A stretch of 8,924 nucleotides of DNA from Fimbriimonadaceae bacterium (GTDB lineage: Bacteria > Armatimonadota > Fimbriimonadia > Fimbriimonadales > Fimbriimonadaceae): positions 1 to 8,924 of the forward strand of contig JADLGZ010000183.1 in the NCBI GenBank assembly GCA_020849075.1. Direction: 5' to 3'. A program made the position numbers and the translations under genes. Positions within the stretch are counted from its first letter, which is position 1, and every line of letters begins with the position of its first letter. Of the stretch, positions 1 through 6,067 are shown piece after piece. The notes under the pieces are model-generated. The model saw nothing but the letters and a program-made list of their open reading frames with translations. It searched no databases and was not told the origin of the DNA.

Positions 1-393
1 ATCAACTTTGATCTCGATGCTGCCATCAGCAGCGATCCTAGCAAGATCTTCGCCGGAACGACAGGCTATGACGGCGACGGCGGACTGGCCCTTTCGATGA
101 GCCAACTCCGTGCCCAAAAGCTTTCAGACCTCGGTGACCGTACTTTCTCCGACTTCTACTCAGCAAGTGTCAGCGGGTTAGCTAATGACATTGGCCAGGC
201 CAAAGCCCAGACCGAAACATTCGGATCTATCCTCGACCAGATCAGCGCTCAAGCCGACAGTATCAGCGGTGTGAGCATTGATGAGGAGATGGCGGACCTT
301 ATGCGCTACCAAAGAAGTTACCAAGCAGCCGCCAGAGTTCTAACGATCTTGGATCAAACAACCGAAGATATTATCAATATGATGGCCCGGTAG
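1..393 (+). CDS. flgK: Flagellar hook-associated protein FlgK (hook-filament junction protein 1), C-terminal part
   Basis: The reading frame is open from base 1, so the gene is cut by the window edge and only about the last 130 residues are visible. FlgK is a secreted structural protein that, with FlgL, joins the flagellar hook to the flagellin filament. The C-terminal segment is the classic D0/D1 helix of axial flagellar proteins: a GVSIDEEMADLMRYQRSYQAAARV stretch ending in ILDQTTEDIINMMAR closely matches the FlgK C-terminal signature, including the conserved (D/N)EEM, RYQ, YQAAARV and near-terminal IINM motifs. The upstream visible residues (INFDLDAAISSDPSKIFAG) resemble the FlgK region before that helix. 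The gene is followed after 21 bases by flgL, the usual flgK-flgL order, and is probably co-transcribed with it. An ATG at base 97 lies inside the gene and is not its start. Confidence 0.93.
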   Translation: MNFDLDAAISSDPSKIFAGTTGYDGDGGLALSMSQLRAQKLSDLGDRTFSDFYSASVSGLANDIGQAKAQTETFGSILDQISAQADSISGVSIDEEMADLMRYQRSYQAAARVLTILDQTTEDIINMMAR

Positions 394-414
394 TATCGCC
401 GGCACTGAGGCACT

Positions 415-1296
415 ATGCGCATTACGACTGGACAACTCTTTGAAAGTAACCGGAGAAACGTTCAGGCCAACTTCGCCGAGATGGCGAAGTGGCAGGCGCA
501 GCTTGCCTCCGGTAAGCGTATGCAGATACTGAGCGACGACGCTCCTCAAAGCGCACTCCTCCTTCGGCAGAAGGGTATTCGATCCGCGATTGAGCAATAC
601 GATAGGAACTTGCGGAATGCCACCGGATACCTTGGTCAAAGTGAAGTTGCCCTGACCGAAATCCAGTCCATTCTGAATAAGGGCTACGAGATCGCCATCC
701 AGGGAGCGACGAGCAGTCTAGATCAGGCCGCTCGCCTCTCGCTTGCAGACCAAGTCACTCAAATGCAGCAGCGCATGAAGGATCTTGCAAACGCCCGTGG
801 AAATGAAGGCCAATACCTGTTTGGGGGAATGTCAAACACATCCGCCCCTTACCTACTATCGGGCAGCACGCTCACCTATGTGGGCGATACCGGGGATATC
901 CGGGTCGAGACTTCACCGGGACAGACCATGAAAGTCAACATTACTGGCGGCGAAGACTTCACAAACGCCTATGCGGCTCTTGAAAGCCTCAAGAGCAACC
1001 TCATTGGCGGCCAACCTGGGGTCATCTCGGGGACCAACGTGGGTGAGCTTCAGACCCAATCAGCACGATTTAGCCAACTCCGCGCGGAAGTCGGAGTTGC
1101 CATGCAGCAGGTGAACAGCCAAAAGAGCGGAAACCAGCGGCGTATGGACGAACTCACGGAAGGGATCAGCAATATCGAGGACGTGGACGTTACCGTTGCC
1201 GTTACCGAGCTTAGCCGAGCGCAAACCGCGTACCAGGCAGCTCTGGCCGTCAGCGCGAACGGGTTTAGCCTCAGCTTGATGGACTACCTCCGATGA
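415..1296 (+). CDS. flgL: Flagellar hook-associated protein FlgL (hook-filament junction protein 2)
   Basis: This is a 293-residue protein, within the usual size for FlgL, the second junction protein between hook and filament, exported through the flagellar type III apparatus. The N-terminus (MRITTGQLFESNRRNVQ, then LASGKRM around residue 33) is the flagellin-like D0/D1 helix. A second conserved motif, LANARGNEGQYLFGG, lies at about residues 124-138. The C-terminal helix ends in ELSRAQTAYQAALAVSANGFSLSLMDYL, matching the FlgL/flagellin C-terminal D0 domain. The middle (about 140-220) is the variable exposed domain. The start at 415 is chosen because it begins exactly at the conserved MRI(T/S)T motif; a weak GAGG lies at 407-410. 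The stop overlaps the start of fliW by four bases (ATGA), implying translational coupling. It is distinguished from flagellin by position after flgK and by the FlgL-type sequence, although the families are homologous. Confidence 0.93.
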   Translation: MRITTGQLFESNRRNVQANFAEMAKWQAQLASGKRMQILSDDAPQSALLLRQKGIRSAIEQYDRNLRNATGYLGQSEVALTEIQSILNKGYEIAIQGATSSLDQAARLSLADQVTQMQQRMKDLANARGNEGQYLFGGMSNTSAPYLLSGSTLTYVGDTGDIRVETSPGQTMKVNITGGEDFTNAYAALESLKSNLIGGQPGVISGTNVGELQTQSARFSQLRAEVGVAMQQVNSQKSGNQRRMDELTEGISNIEDVDVTVAVTELSRAQTAYQAALAVSANGFSLSLMDYLR

Positions 1297-1745
1297 CGAC
1301 CAATCAATCTTTAACCACTCGCTTTGGGACAATCGAGTTTGAAGCGCTTGACATTGTGACGATGAGCGACGGGGTACTCGGTTTTGCCCAATGCACCGAG
1401 TTTCTCATCCTACAACACAAGGAGGGTTCTCCCTTCCGGTGGTTCCAATGCATTAACGCCCCAGAAGTAGCGTTTCTCGTCGTGGAACCCACTCACTTCA
1501 TAAGGGATTACGTTCTGCAAGTTCATCCCAGCCAGCTAGAAACCATTGGCCTCACCGACCCAACAGCTTCGCTGGTCTATACTATCGTAACCATACCGAG
1601 GGGGAATCCCGAGGGAATGACGCTAAACCTAGCGGGTCCCATTGTGATCAATGCCGCAAACCGTCAGGCGAAGCAACTGGTGCTTGATGACCCGAGGTGG
1701 CCATTGAAGTATCCAGTCATTCCACCGGACGCGAAAGCCGCGTAA
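1293..1745 (+). CDS. fliW: Flagellar assembly factor FliW
   Basis: This is a 150-residue cytosolic protein of typical FliW length. FliW binds flagellin and, when free, binds CsrA and relieves CsrA repression of flagellin translation. Family hallmarks seen are FGTIEFEALDIVTMSDGVLGF at the N-terminus, SPFRWFQCINAPEVAFLVVEP in the middle, and a C-terminal block with IVTIPRGNPEGMTLNLAGPIVIN followed by KQLVLDDPRWPLKYP. The start ATG overlaps the flgL stop (ATGA), so translation is probably coupled to flgL. No good independent Shine-Dalgarno is present; the best candidate is GGA at 1281-1283. It sits directly before csrA, its functional partner, a gene order conserved across many Gram-positive and deep-branching bacteria. 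Confidence 0.95.
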   Translation: MTTNQSLTTRFGTIEFEALDIVTMSDGVLGFAQCTEFLILQHKEGSPFRWFQCINAPEVAFLVVEPTHFIRDYVLQVHPSQLETIGLTDPTASLVYTIVTIPRGNPEGMTLNLAGPIVINAANRQAKQLVLDDPRWPLKYPVIPPDAKAA

Positions 1746-1749
1746 CCTG

Positions 1750-1768
1750 AGGGACGGCCAAGGAAGGC
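1750..1768 (+). promoter_or_regulatory. csrA ribosome binding site with putative CsrA-binding ANGGA motifs and a small hairpin
   Basis: The csrA leader carries two matches to the CsrA core motif ANGGA: AGGGA at 1750-1754 and AAGGA at 1760-1764. The second is embedded in the Shine-Dalgarno AGGAAGG. GCC at 1757-1759 can pair with GGC at 1766-1768, which would put the hexaloop AAGGAA, containing the GGA, at the tip of a three-base-pair stem. GGA in a hexaloop is the known preferred presentation for CsrA. Autoregulation is an inference: the stem is very short, and SD sequences often contain GGA by chance. Confidence 0.4.
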
Positions 1769-1776
1769 AATCCAAA

Positions 1777-1983
1777 ATGCTGGTTCTGACACGAAAGGTC
1801 AATCAAAGCATCATCATCGGTGATGAAGTTGAGGTCGTCGTCCTTGAGGTTCGGGGCGAGCAAGTACGCATTGGGATAAAAGCTCCCAAGTCAGTCGGTG
1901 TTCATCGTAAGGAGATCTATGACCAGATCAAGGATGAGAATGTGCTGGCCTCCGAGATTAGTCCCGAAGATATCCCCGACTAA
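1777..1983 (+). CDS. csrA: Translational regulator CsrA (RsmA family)
   Basis: This is a 68-residue RNA-binding protein that acts as a domain-swapped homodimer, binding GGA motifs in mRNA leaders and usually blocking ribosome access. The RNA-binding determinants of the family are present: L4 and R6 in the MLVLTRK start, and R44 in the VHRKEIYDQI segment at residues 42-51. The IRIGI-type beta core is present as VRIGIKAPKSV. An Asn at position 55 and an acidic C-terminal tail (ASEISPEDIPD) follow the core; I recall N55 and the C-terminal region of B. subtilis CsrA as important for FliW binding, which would fit the adjacent fliW. The start is well supported by AGGAAGG at 1761-1767, nine bases upstream. 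The gene lies 31 bases after fliW and ends nine bases before the convergent NlpC/P60 gene. No flagellin gene follows, unlike the hag arrangement in Bacillus. Confidence 0.96.
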   Translation: MLVLTRKVNQSIIIGDEVEVVVLEVRGEQVRIGIKAPKSVGVHRKEIYDQIKDENVLASEISPEDIPD

Positions 1984-1992
1984 TTCCGTCAA

Positions 1993-2736
1993 CTATCGTC
2001 GTGCGGCTACGAGCATGTTTCGCCACTTCGGGTTACGAAGGTCATCCGTTGCAACCCCGTGATTATTCACGCTTGAGTGGACGAAAAAGCCATTGCCGAG
2101 GTACAGGCCGGTATGCCCAATCTTCCCGCGCTTTCGATCCCAGAAGTAAAGCCGGTCACCTGCTTGCAGGTCCTCTAATCGCTCAATCTTAAGTCCAACC
2201 TTTGCCTGTTCCGCCGCGGTACGCGGCAGTTTTTCCCCGATCTTCCCGAACAGTTGTTGCACGAATCCACTGCAATCTATGCCGTTGTTCAGGCTGTTTC
2301 CGCCCCAGACATAGGGAGTGCCCGTGTAGCGAAGCCCGTACTGGGCGATTTGGGCCTTGGCGTTGCTACCGCTCGAGACTGAAGAACCGCTTCGAGAGAC
2401 CGAGCTACCCGTTGTACGACCGCTGGTTGGCACCGTTGCCGCCGAAGTCACATTGTATGGAAGCACCGCCAGCTTGGACGTTCGAATATAGCCAAGACGC
2501 CCGTTCTCCATCACTACGGGGGTGTAGGTCCCAGTTGAAGAACGAACGATGAGATACTCGTATTGCTTTGCCCGATGGTAAACCCGGCTATTCGAAGTTG
2601 CCCGCGAGTAGATTGGTGTCGCATCCAGCGCCTGTCCCAATCGCCCAAGGACCTTGTCCTCGGCATAGACAAACGCAGGCATCGTTGCCAATGATAGAGC
2701 AACATAACGACCAAGAGTTCTCATAGACAGTGTCAT
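1993..2736 (-). CDS. Secreted SH3-NlpC/P60 family peptidoglycan endopeptidase
   Basis: This is a predicted exported cysteine peptidase of 247 residues that would cleave cell-wall peptide stems (typically gamma-D-Glu-diaminopimelate bonds). A signal peptide covers residues 1-25 (basic MRTLGR, hydrophobic core, cleavage after VYA). An SH3-like domain follows at about 33-95, then a Ser/Gly/Thr-rich linker at about 97-125, then the NlpC/P60 domain to the end. The likely catalytic triad is Cys155 in DCSGFV, His208 in GHTGLYLG and His220 in FVHSS; GTPYVWGG and the PRTA motif are also typical. The start at 2736 is preferred because AAGGG lies nine bases upstream and it puts the basic residues next to the signal core. 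An in-frame ATG at 2766 would add ten residues but has no ribosome site. The gene lies 54 bases after purQ on the same strand and converges on csrA with a nine-base gap. A role in flagellar passage through the wall cannot be inferred from position alone. Confidence 0.9.
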   Translation of the reverse strand: MTLSMRTLGRYVALSLATMPAFVYAEDKVLGRLGQALDATPIYSRATSNSRVYHRAKQYEYLIVRSSTGTYTPVVMENGRLGYIRTSKLAVLPYNVTSAATVPTSGRTTGSSVSRSGSSVSSGSNAKAQIAQYGLRYTGTPYVWGGNSLNNGIDCSGFVQQLFGKIGEKLPRTAAEQAKVGLKIERLEDLQAGDRLYFWDRKRGKIGHTGLYLGNGFFVHSSVNNHGVATDDLRNPKWRNMLVAARR

Positions 2737-2745
2737 TCTGGCACG

Positions 2746-2784
2746 CCCTTCAAGGGTTATAGACATTTTCGGCAGATCAAAGGG
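2746..2784 (-). promoter_or_regulatory. Ribosome binding site of the NlpC/P60 gene with two complementary CCCTT copies upstream
   Basis: Read on the minus strand, AAGGG (plus-strand 2746-2750) is the Shine-Dalgarno that decides the 2736 start. Two copies of CCCTT precede it on the minus strand, at plus-strand 2752-2756 and 2780-2784, both within a repeated AACCCTT. Either could in principle pair with the AAGGG and mask it. The near copy leaves only a small loop, the distant one a loop of about 29 bases. This is pattern only; five-base pairings arise easily by chance. Confidence 0.25.
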
Positions 2785-2790
2785 TTCGAT

Positions 2791-3444
2791 TTAGGCCCGG
2801 ACCAGCTCCAATGCCCGCAAAATCACCAAACCATCCGTGTTTCCCAGCCTCAAGCTGGCCGCCCGCTCCGGGTGCGGCATCATTCCCATAACATTACCTC
2901 TTGGGCTAACGACCCCCGCAATAGAGTTCATTGAACCGTTCACATTCTCAACATATCGAAATGCCACCTGCCCTTCTCCTTCCACCCTTGCTAAGGTTTC
3001 TGCATCAGCAATATAACGGCCCTCGCCGTGAGCGATGGGGATACGCAAGGTCTTCCCCTTCGCTTCACGAGTCCAACTCGCGTCCGATTCGGTCGTCAGA
3101 AACACATCTTGGCAAAGGAACTTCTCGTGCTCGTTCTGCATGAGGGCGCCGGGCAGTAGGCCAGCCTCAGTCAAAACTTGAAACCCATTGCACACGCCGA
3201 GAACCGGACAACCCGCCTCCGCAAGGCGGTTGACTTCACCCATGATGCGCGACCGCGCGGCCATCGCTCCACAGCGCAGATAGTCGCCGTACGAAAATCC
3301 ACCGGGCACAAACGCTGCATCAAATCCATCTAGGCTCCCCGAATCATGCCAAACGTATTCGGCTTTCAGGCCCATATCATTCAAGGCGTGAAAGGCATCC
3401 TGATCGCAATTGCTACCGGGAAACCGGATGACTGCGACCTTCAT
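2791..3444 (-). CDS. purQ: Phosphoribosylformylglycinamidine synthase, glutaminase subunit PurQ
   Basis: This is a 217-residue class I glutamine amidotransferase, normal PurQ length. It releases ammonia from glutamine for the PurL subunit, which makes FGAM from FGAR in step four of de novo purine synthesis. Seen in the sequence are the N-terminal RFPGSNCDQD motif, the PGGFSYGDYLRCGA oxyanion-region motif at about 47-60, the nucleophile Cys85 in GVCNGFQ, and His191 and Glu193 in MPHPERA, completing the triad. The start overlaps the purS stop by four bases (ATGA), and GAGGT six bases upstream (plus-strand 3451-3455) is a good ribosome site, so translation is coupled to purS. The purL gene that completes the complex is not in the window. 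Confidence 0.97.
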   Translation of the reverse strand: MKVAVIRFPGSNCDQDAFHALNDMGLKAEYVWHDSGSLDGFDAAFVPGGFSYGDYLRCGAMAARSRIMGEVNRLAEAGCPVLGVCNGFQVLTEAGLLPGALMQNEHEKFLCQDVFLTTESDASWTREAKGKTLRIPIAHGEGRYIADAETLARVEGEGQVAFRYVENVNGSMNSIAGVVSPRGNVMGMMPHPERAASLRLGNTDGLVILRALELVRA

Positions 3445-3674
3445 GCGATGACCTCATAGCGATAGTCCTCAATCACTGGATTCGCCAAAAGCTTGTCGCA
3501 CATTTCATTTATTCGGTCATCCGTCGCATCGGTTAACTGAACCTCGATCATCTTCCCGATCCGCACGCCCTGCACTTCGCTGAAGCCCAGCTTTTGCAAT
3601 GAACCCGCTACGGTCCGCCCGGCCGAATCCAAGAGTGAGGGCTTCAGGGTCACATAGATGCGAACAGTGGCCAT
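3441..3674 (-). CDS. purS: Phosphoribosylformylglycinamidine synthase subunit PurS
   Basis: This is a small 77-residue protein that bridges PurQ and the small-type PurL in the FGAM synthetase complex and is needed for ammonia transfer between them. The family pattern is clear: MATVRIYVTLKPSLLDSAGRTV at the start, LQKLGFSEVQGVRIGKMIEV in the middle, and MCDKLLANPVIEDYRYEV at the end. The ATG at 3674 is chosen because homologues begin just before the VRVYVTLKP strand. A TTG at 3710 would add twelve residues not expected in PurS, and neither start has a clear Shine-Dalgarno. Its stop overlaps the purQ start. It is divergent from the hydrolase gene that starts at 3726, so the 51-base gap should hold, or lie close to, the promoters of both; I do not see a convincing -35/-10 pair there. 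Confidence 0.94.
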   Translation of the reverse strand: MATVRIYVTLKPSLLDSAGRTVAGSLQKLGFSEVQGVRIGKMIEVQLTDATDDRINEMCDKLLANPVIEDYRYEVIA

Positions 3675-3725
3675 ACCATAGTTTGGCAGAGGCAACGCGG
3701 AAATCGCCAATCACGTAAGCTGTTG

Positions 3726-6053
3726 ATGATGCGACTTGGGATTTCTCTGCTCATCCTCTTGGTCACCTGCCTCACCGCCGCGAAGGCCTTACTCGTGACC
3801 ACAATTTCATTTGCCGGTACACCGGTGGGCACGAATACGACGACCATTGAGGACGATGGACAGTTCTTAAGCAAAAGTGAGATCCAACTCGGTTCGGTTA
3901 GCCTACAGGAAGAAGTAAGGTCCACCTTCATCAAGGGTCATTTTGGAGCGTTTGACGTGACCCATAAGCAAGGCGAGCGCACTGTGCATATCAGGCTCAA
4001 AGGCCGTGAGGTCACGATCACGGAAGGCAAGTCAACCACGACCAAAACACTCTCCCGCGAACCGAAGACTTTCTTTGCAAACTTCCATCCCCAACTCGCC
4101 CGGACCTTAAGCGACCATAAATCCGCCGCAGGCTCTGCGGATACCGAGATCTTCCTGCTGGATAATGTCACCTTCGTTAGTGCCAACGTGTCCGTTCGCC
4201 CAAACCGGATCGTAAAGCAGGACGGTACACCATTTAGTGCCGACTTCTACGAGCTAAACCTACAGGGACTCAAGATTGATCTCGGGATTGACCCTCGCAG
4301 CGGCTGGGTTCTCGGGATGAACGTCCCCAGCCAACGGGGGAGTTACCTCCTCAAAGGTGTGGAAGATCTCTTCATTGATCCTCTGAGTAAGGTCCCAGAG
4401 CTCAGCCAGCCTACTCACACTGCGGTCACCGAACCTTATGAACTGTGCCTGATGCGCGACGGGACTCCTCTTCGCGCCACAGTGGTACGGCCACGTGAAC
4501 CCGGCAAGTACCCAGCAATCCTGGTTCGCACGCCCTATGGGCGCGGTGCGATGGCCGACTACTATGGTTCCATCTTTACAGCTCGAGGCTATGTTGTCGT
4601 GGCTCAAGATGTCCGCGGCATGGGTGGCTCCCTGGGCGATTGGGATCCATTCATGAACGAGCGTAAGGATGGATACGACACCGTTCAATGGGTAGCCAAA
4701 CAGCCTTGGAGCGATGGCAATGTAGGTATGATCGGGGGAAGCTACGTCGGAATGGTCCAGTGGCAAGCCGCCGTTGAGCAACCTCCCGCTCTCAAGTGCA
4801 TCATCCCGCAGGTCTCTCCGCCCGACCCCTTCTACAACATCCCCTTCGATCACGGCGCGTTTATGCTTCGTCCGAATGCTTGGTGGACCAAGATCGTGTC
4901 GAAAAGGGACACCGACATGTCAAGTGCCGGAGACTTGTCGGCGGACCCCAAGAAGTTCCTTGGCTTACCTCTCTCCACCATTGACAACACCGCAATCGGG
5001 TTTGATGTCCCTTTCTGGGATCGCTGGCTGGCCCGGGATACCGCTGATCAGTGGGCCGGTGCAAATTATCAAGCTGACCTCTCAAAAGTTAAGATTCCCG
5101 TGCTCATGGTCAGCGGTTGGTGGGACGGTGACTTAGCGGGAACCACCATGAACTGGGACATCTTGCGCCGAGCAGGCCATGATCAACGCTGGCTGATCAT
5201 GGGCCCATGGGTTCATGCCTTCAACACGAGCACGAAGGTTGCCGACGAAGACTATGGTTCAGAAGGGGTGCTTGAGCTAGACTCGGTCTATCTTCGCTTC
5301 TTCGACACCTTCCTAAAGGGCAAATCAGTACATTTTGAGGACCGGTCTCGGGCCCAAGTCTTTCTGACCGGTTCAAACGAGTGGCGCGGGATGAATGACT
5401 ACCCCCATAAGCTTGCCCAAGAGAGGCGATTAGTCCTCTCCAGTAAACGAGATGCGCGCAATGCACGGAGCGATGGAACGCTTGGGGATGCACCCGGCAT
5501 CGGCGAAAGTACGATCACTTACGATCCAGCGAATGTCATCGCCAAGTCAAATTTGAACCCGGAGTCCAGCTTTACCTTCAGGTTCGATGATCTGCAGGGA
5601 GACGAACTCTTTTTCAAGACCGCCCCCATGACCCAACCGTTGGATATTGCCGGCCCGATCAACTTAGAGTTTTCCTTCAAGTCTACAGCGCAAGATTGCG
5701 ACTTCTATGCCTTTCTGGTGGACATTACGAAGAATGGCCTCCCACGGTTAATCCAGCAAGGCGGGAAGATTCGAGCCAGTTATTTGCACAGCATGGACCA
5801 AAGGAAGCCCCTCGTTCCGGGCCAAATCTATCGCGCTAAGATCTCCCTTTGGGATGTCGCCCATGAGTTCAAACCTGGGCATCGGATCGGGTTAATCATC
5901 TCCTGCAACCTTTTCCCTAACTTTGATCGGAATCTAGGATACGCCGAGGCGCCTCTGACGGCAACTAGGATGCGCAAGAGCGTTCAGACCGTCTTCCACA
6001 ATCAGGACCACCCTGCTTTCCTTTCGTTTCAAGTTCTACCCCCGCTTGACTAG
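3726..6053 (+). CDS. Secreted CocE/NonD family hydrolase (X-Pro dipeptidyl-peptidase S15 type) with an extra N-terminal domain
   Basis: This is a 775-residue predicted exported alpha/beta hydrolase. A signal peptide covers about residues 1-22 (MMRLG, hydrophobic run, cleavage near AAKA). Residues about 23-232 form a beta-rich domain I cannot name; its start (ISFAGTPVGTNTTTIEDDGQF) is loosely like DUF3108/DUF6134-type secreted domains. The CocE/S15 catalytic domain starts near 236 (EPYELCLMRDGTPLRATVVRP). It shows Tyr271 in RTPYGR (likely oxyanion residue), the QDVRGMGGS motif, nucleophile Ser339 in GGSYVG, Asp467 in SGWWDGD and His497 in GPWVH. The C-terminal jelly-roll of the family covers about 560-770, including RIGLIIS. 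Members hydrolyse esters or amide bonds (cocaine esterase, glutaryl-7-ACA acylase, X-Pro peptidase), so the substrate is open. The ATG at 3726 is preferred over the adjacent TTG at 3723; the ATG at 3729 is equally possible. The gene is followed after 14 bases by a PrpD-family gene, probably co-transcribed. Confidence 0.9.
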   Translation: MMRLGISLLILLVTCLTAAKALLVTTISFAGTPVGTNTTTIEDDGQFLSKSEIQLGSVSLQEEVRSTFIKGHFGAFDVTHKQGERTVHIRLKGREVTITEGKSTTTKTLSREPKTFFANFHPQLARTLSDHKSAAGSADTEIFLLDNVTFVSANVSVRPNRIVKQDGTPFSADFYELNLQGLKIDLGIDPRSGWVLGMNVPSQRGSYLLKGVEDLFIDPLSKVPELSQPTHTAVTEPYELCLMRDGTPLRATVVRPREPGKYPAILVRTPYGRGAMADYYGSIFTARGYVVVAQDVRGMGGSLGDWDPFMNERKDGYDTVQWVAKQPWSDGNVGMIGGSYVGMVQWQAAVEQPPALKCIIPQVSPPDPFYNIPFDHGAFMLRPNAWWTKIVSKRDTDMSSAGDLSADPKKFLGLPLSTIDNTAIGFDVPFWDRWLARDTADQWAGANYQADLSKVKIPVLMVSGWWDGDLAGTTMNWDILRRAGHDQRWLIMGPWVHAFNTSTKVADEDYGSEGVLELDSVYLRFFDTFLKGKSVHFEDRSRAQVFLTGSNEWRGMNDYPHKLAQERRLVLSSKRDARNARSDGTLGDAPGIGESTITYDPANVIAKSNLNPESSFTFRFDDLQGDELFFKTAPMTQPLDIAGPINLEFSFKSTAQDCDFYAFLVDITKNGLPRLIQQGGKIRASYLHSMDQRKPLVPGQIYRAKISLWDVAHEFKPGHRIGLIISCNLFPNFDRNLGYAEAPLTATRMRKSVQTVFHNQDHPAFLSFQVLPPLD

Positions 6054-6067
6054 GTACCCTCAAGGTG

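Noticed and set aside
97..393. A separate 98-residue gene starting at the ATG at 97
   Set aside because: The same frame is open back to base 1 and the sequence before 97 continues the FlgK pattern, so the ATG is internal.
2001..2552. Plus-strand open frames opposite the NlpC/P60 gene
   Set aside because: They lie antisense to a gene with clear catalytic motifs, and their translations are low-complexity, Arg/Pro/Ser-rich shadows with no family pattern.
3441..3710. Longer PurS with a TTG start at 3710
   Set aside because: The added twelve residues lie before the conserved MxxVRVYVTLKP start of the family and there is no ribosome site; the ATG at 3674 fits the family.
3675..3725. Bidirectional promoter between purS and the hydrolase gene
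   Set aside because: A promoter is expected here or just inside the genes, but I could not find a -35/-10 pair with acceptable spacing on either strand, so none is annotated.
4260..4853. A 197-residue minus-strand open frame inside the hydrolase gene
   Set aside because: It is antisense to the conserved S15 catalytic core, has no recognisable motif, and no ribosome site or context supports it.
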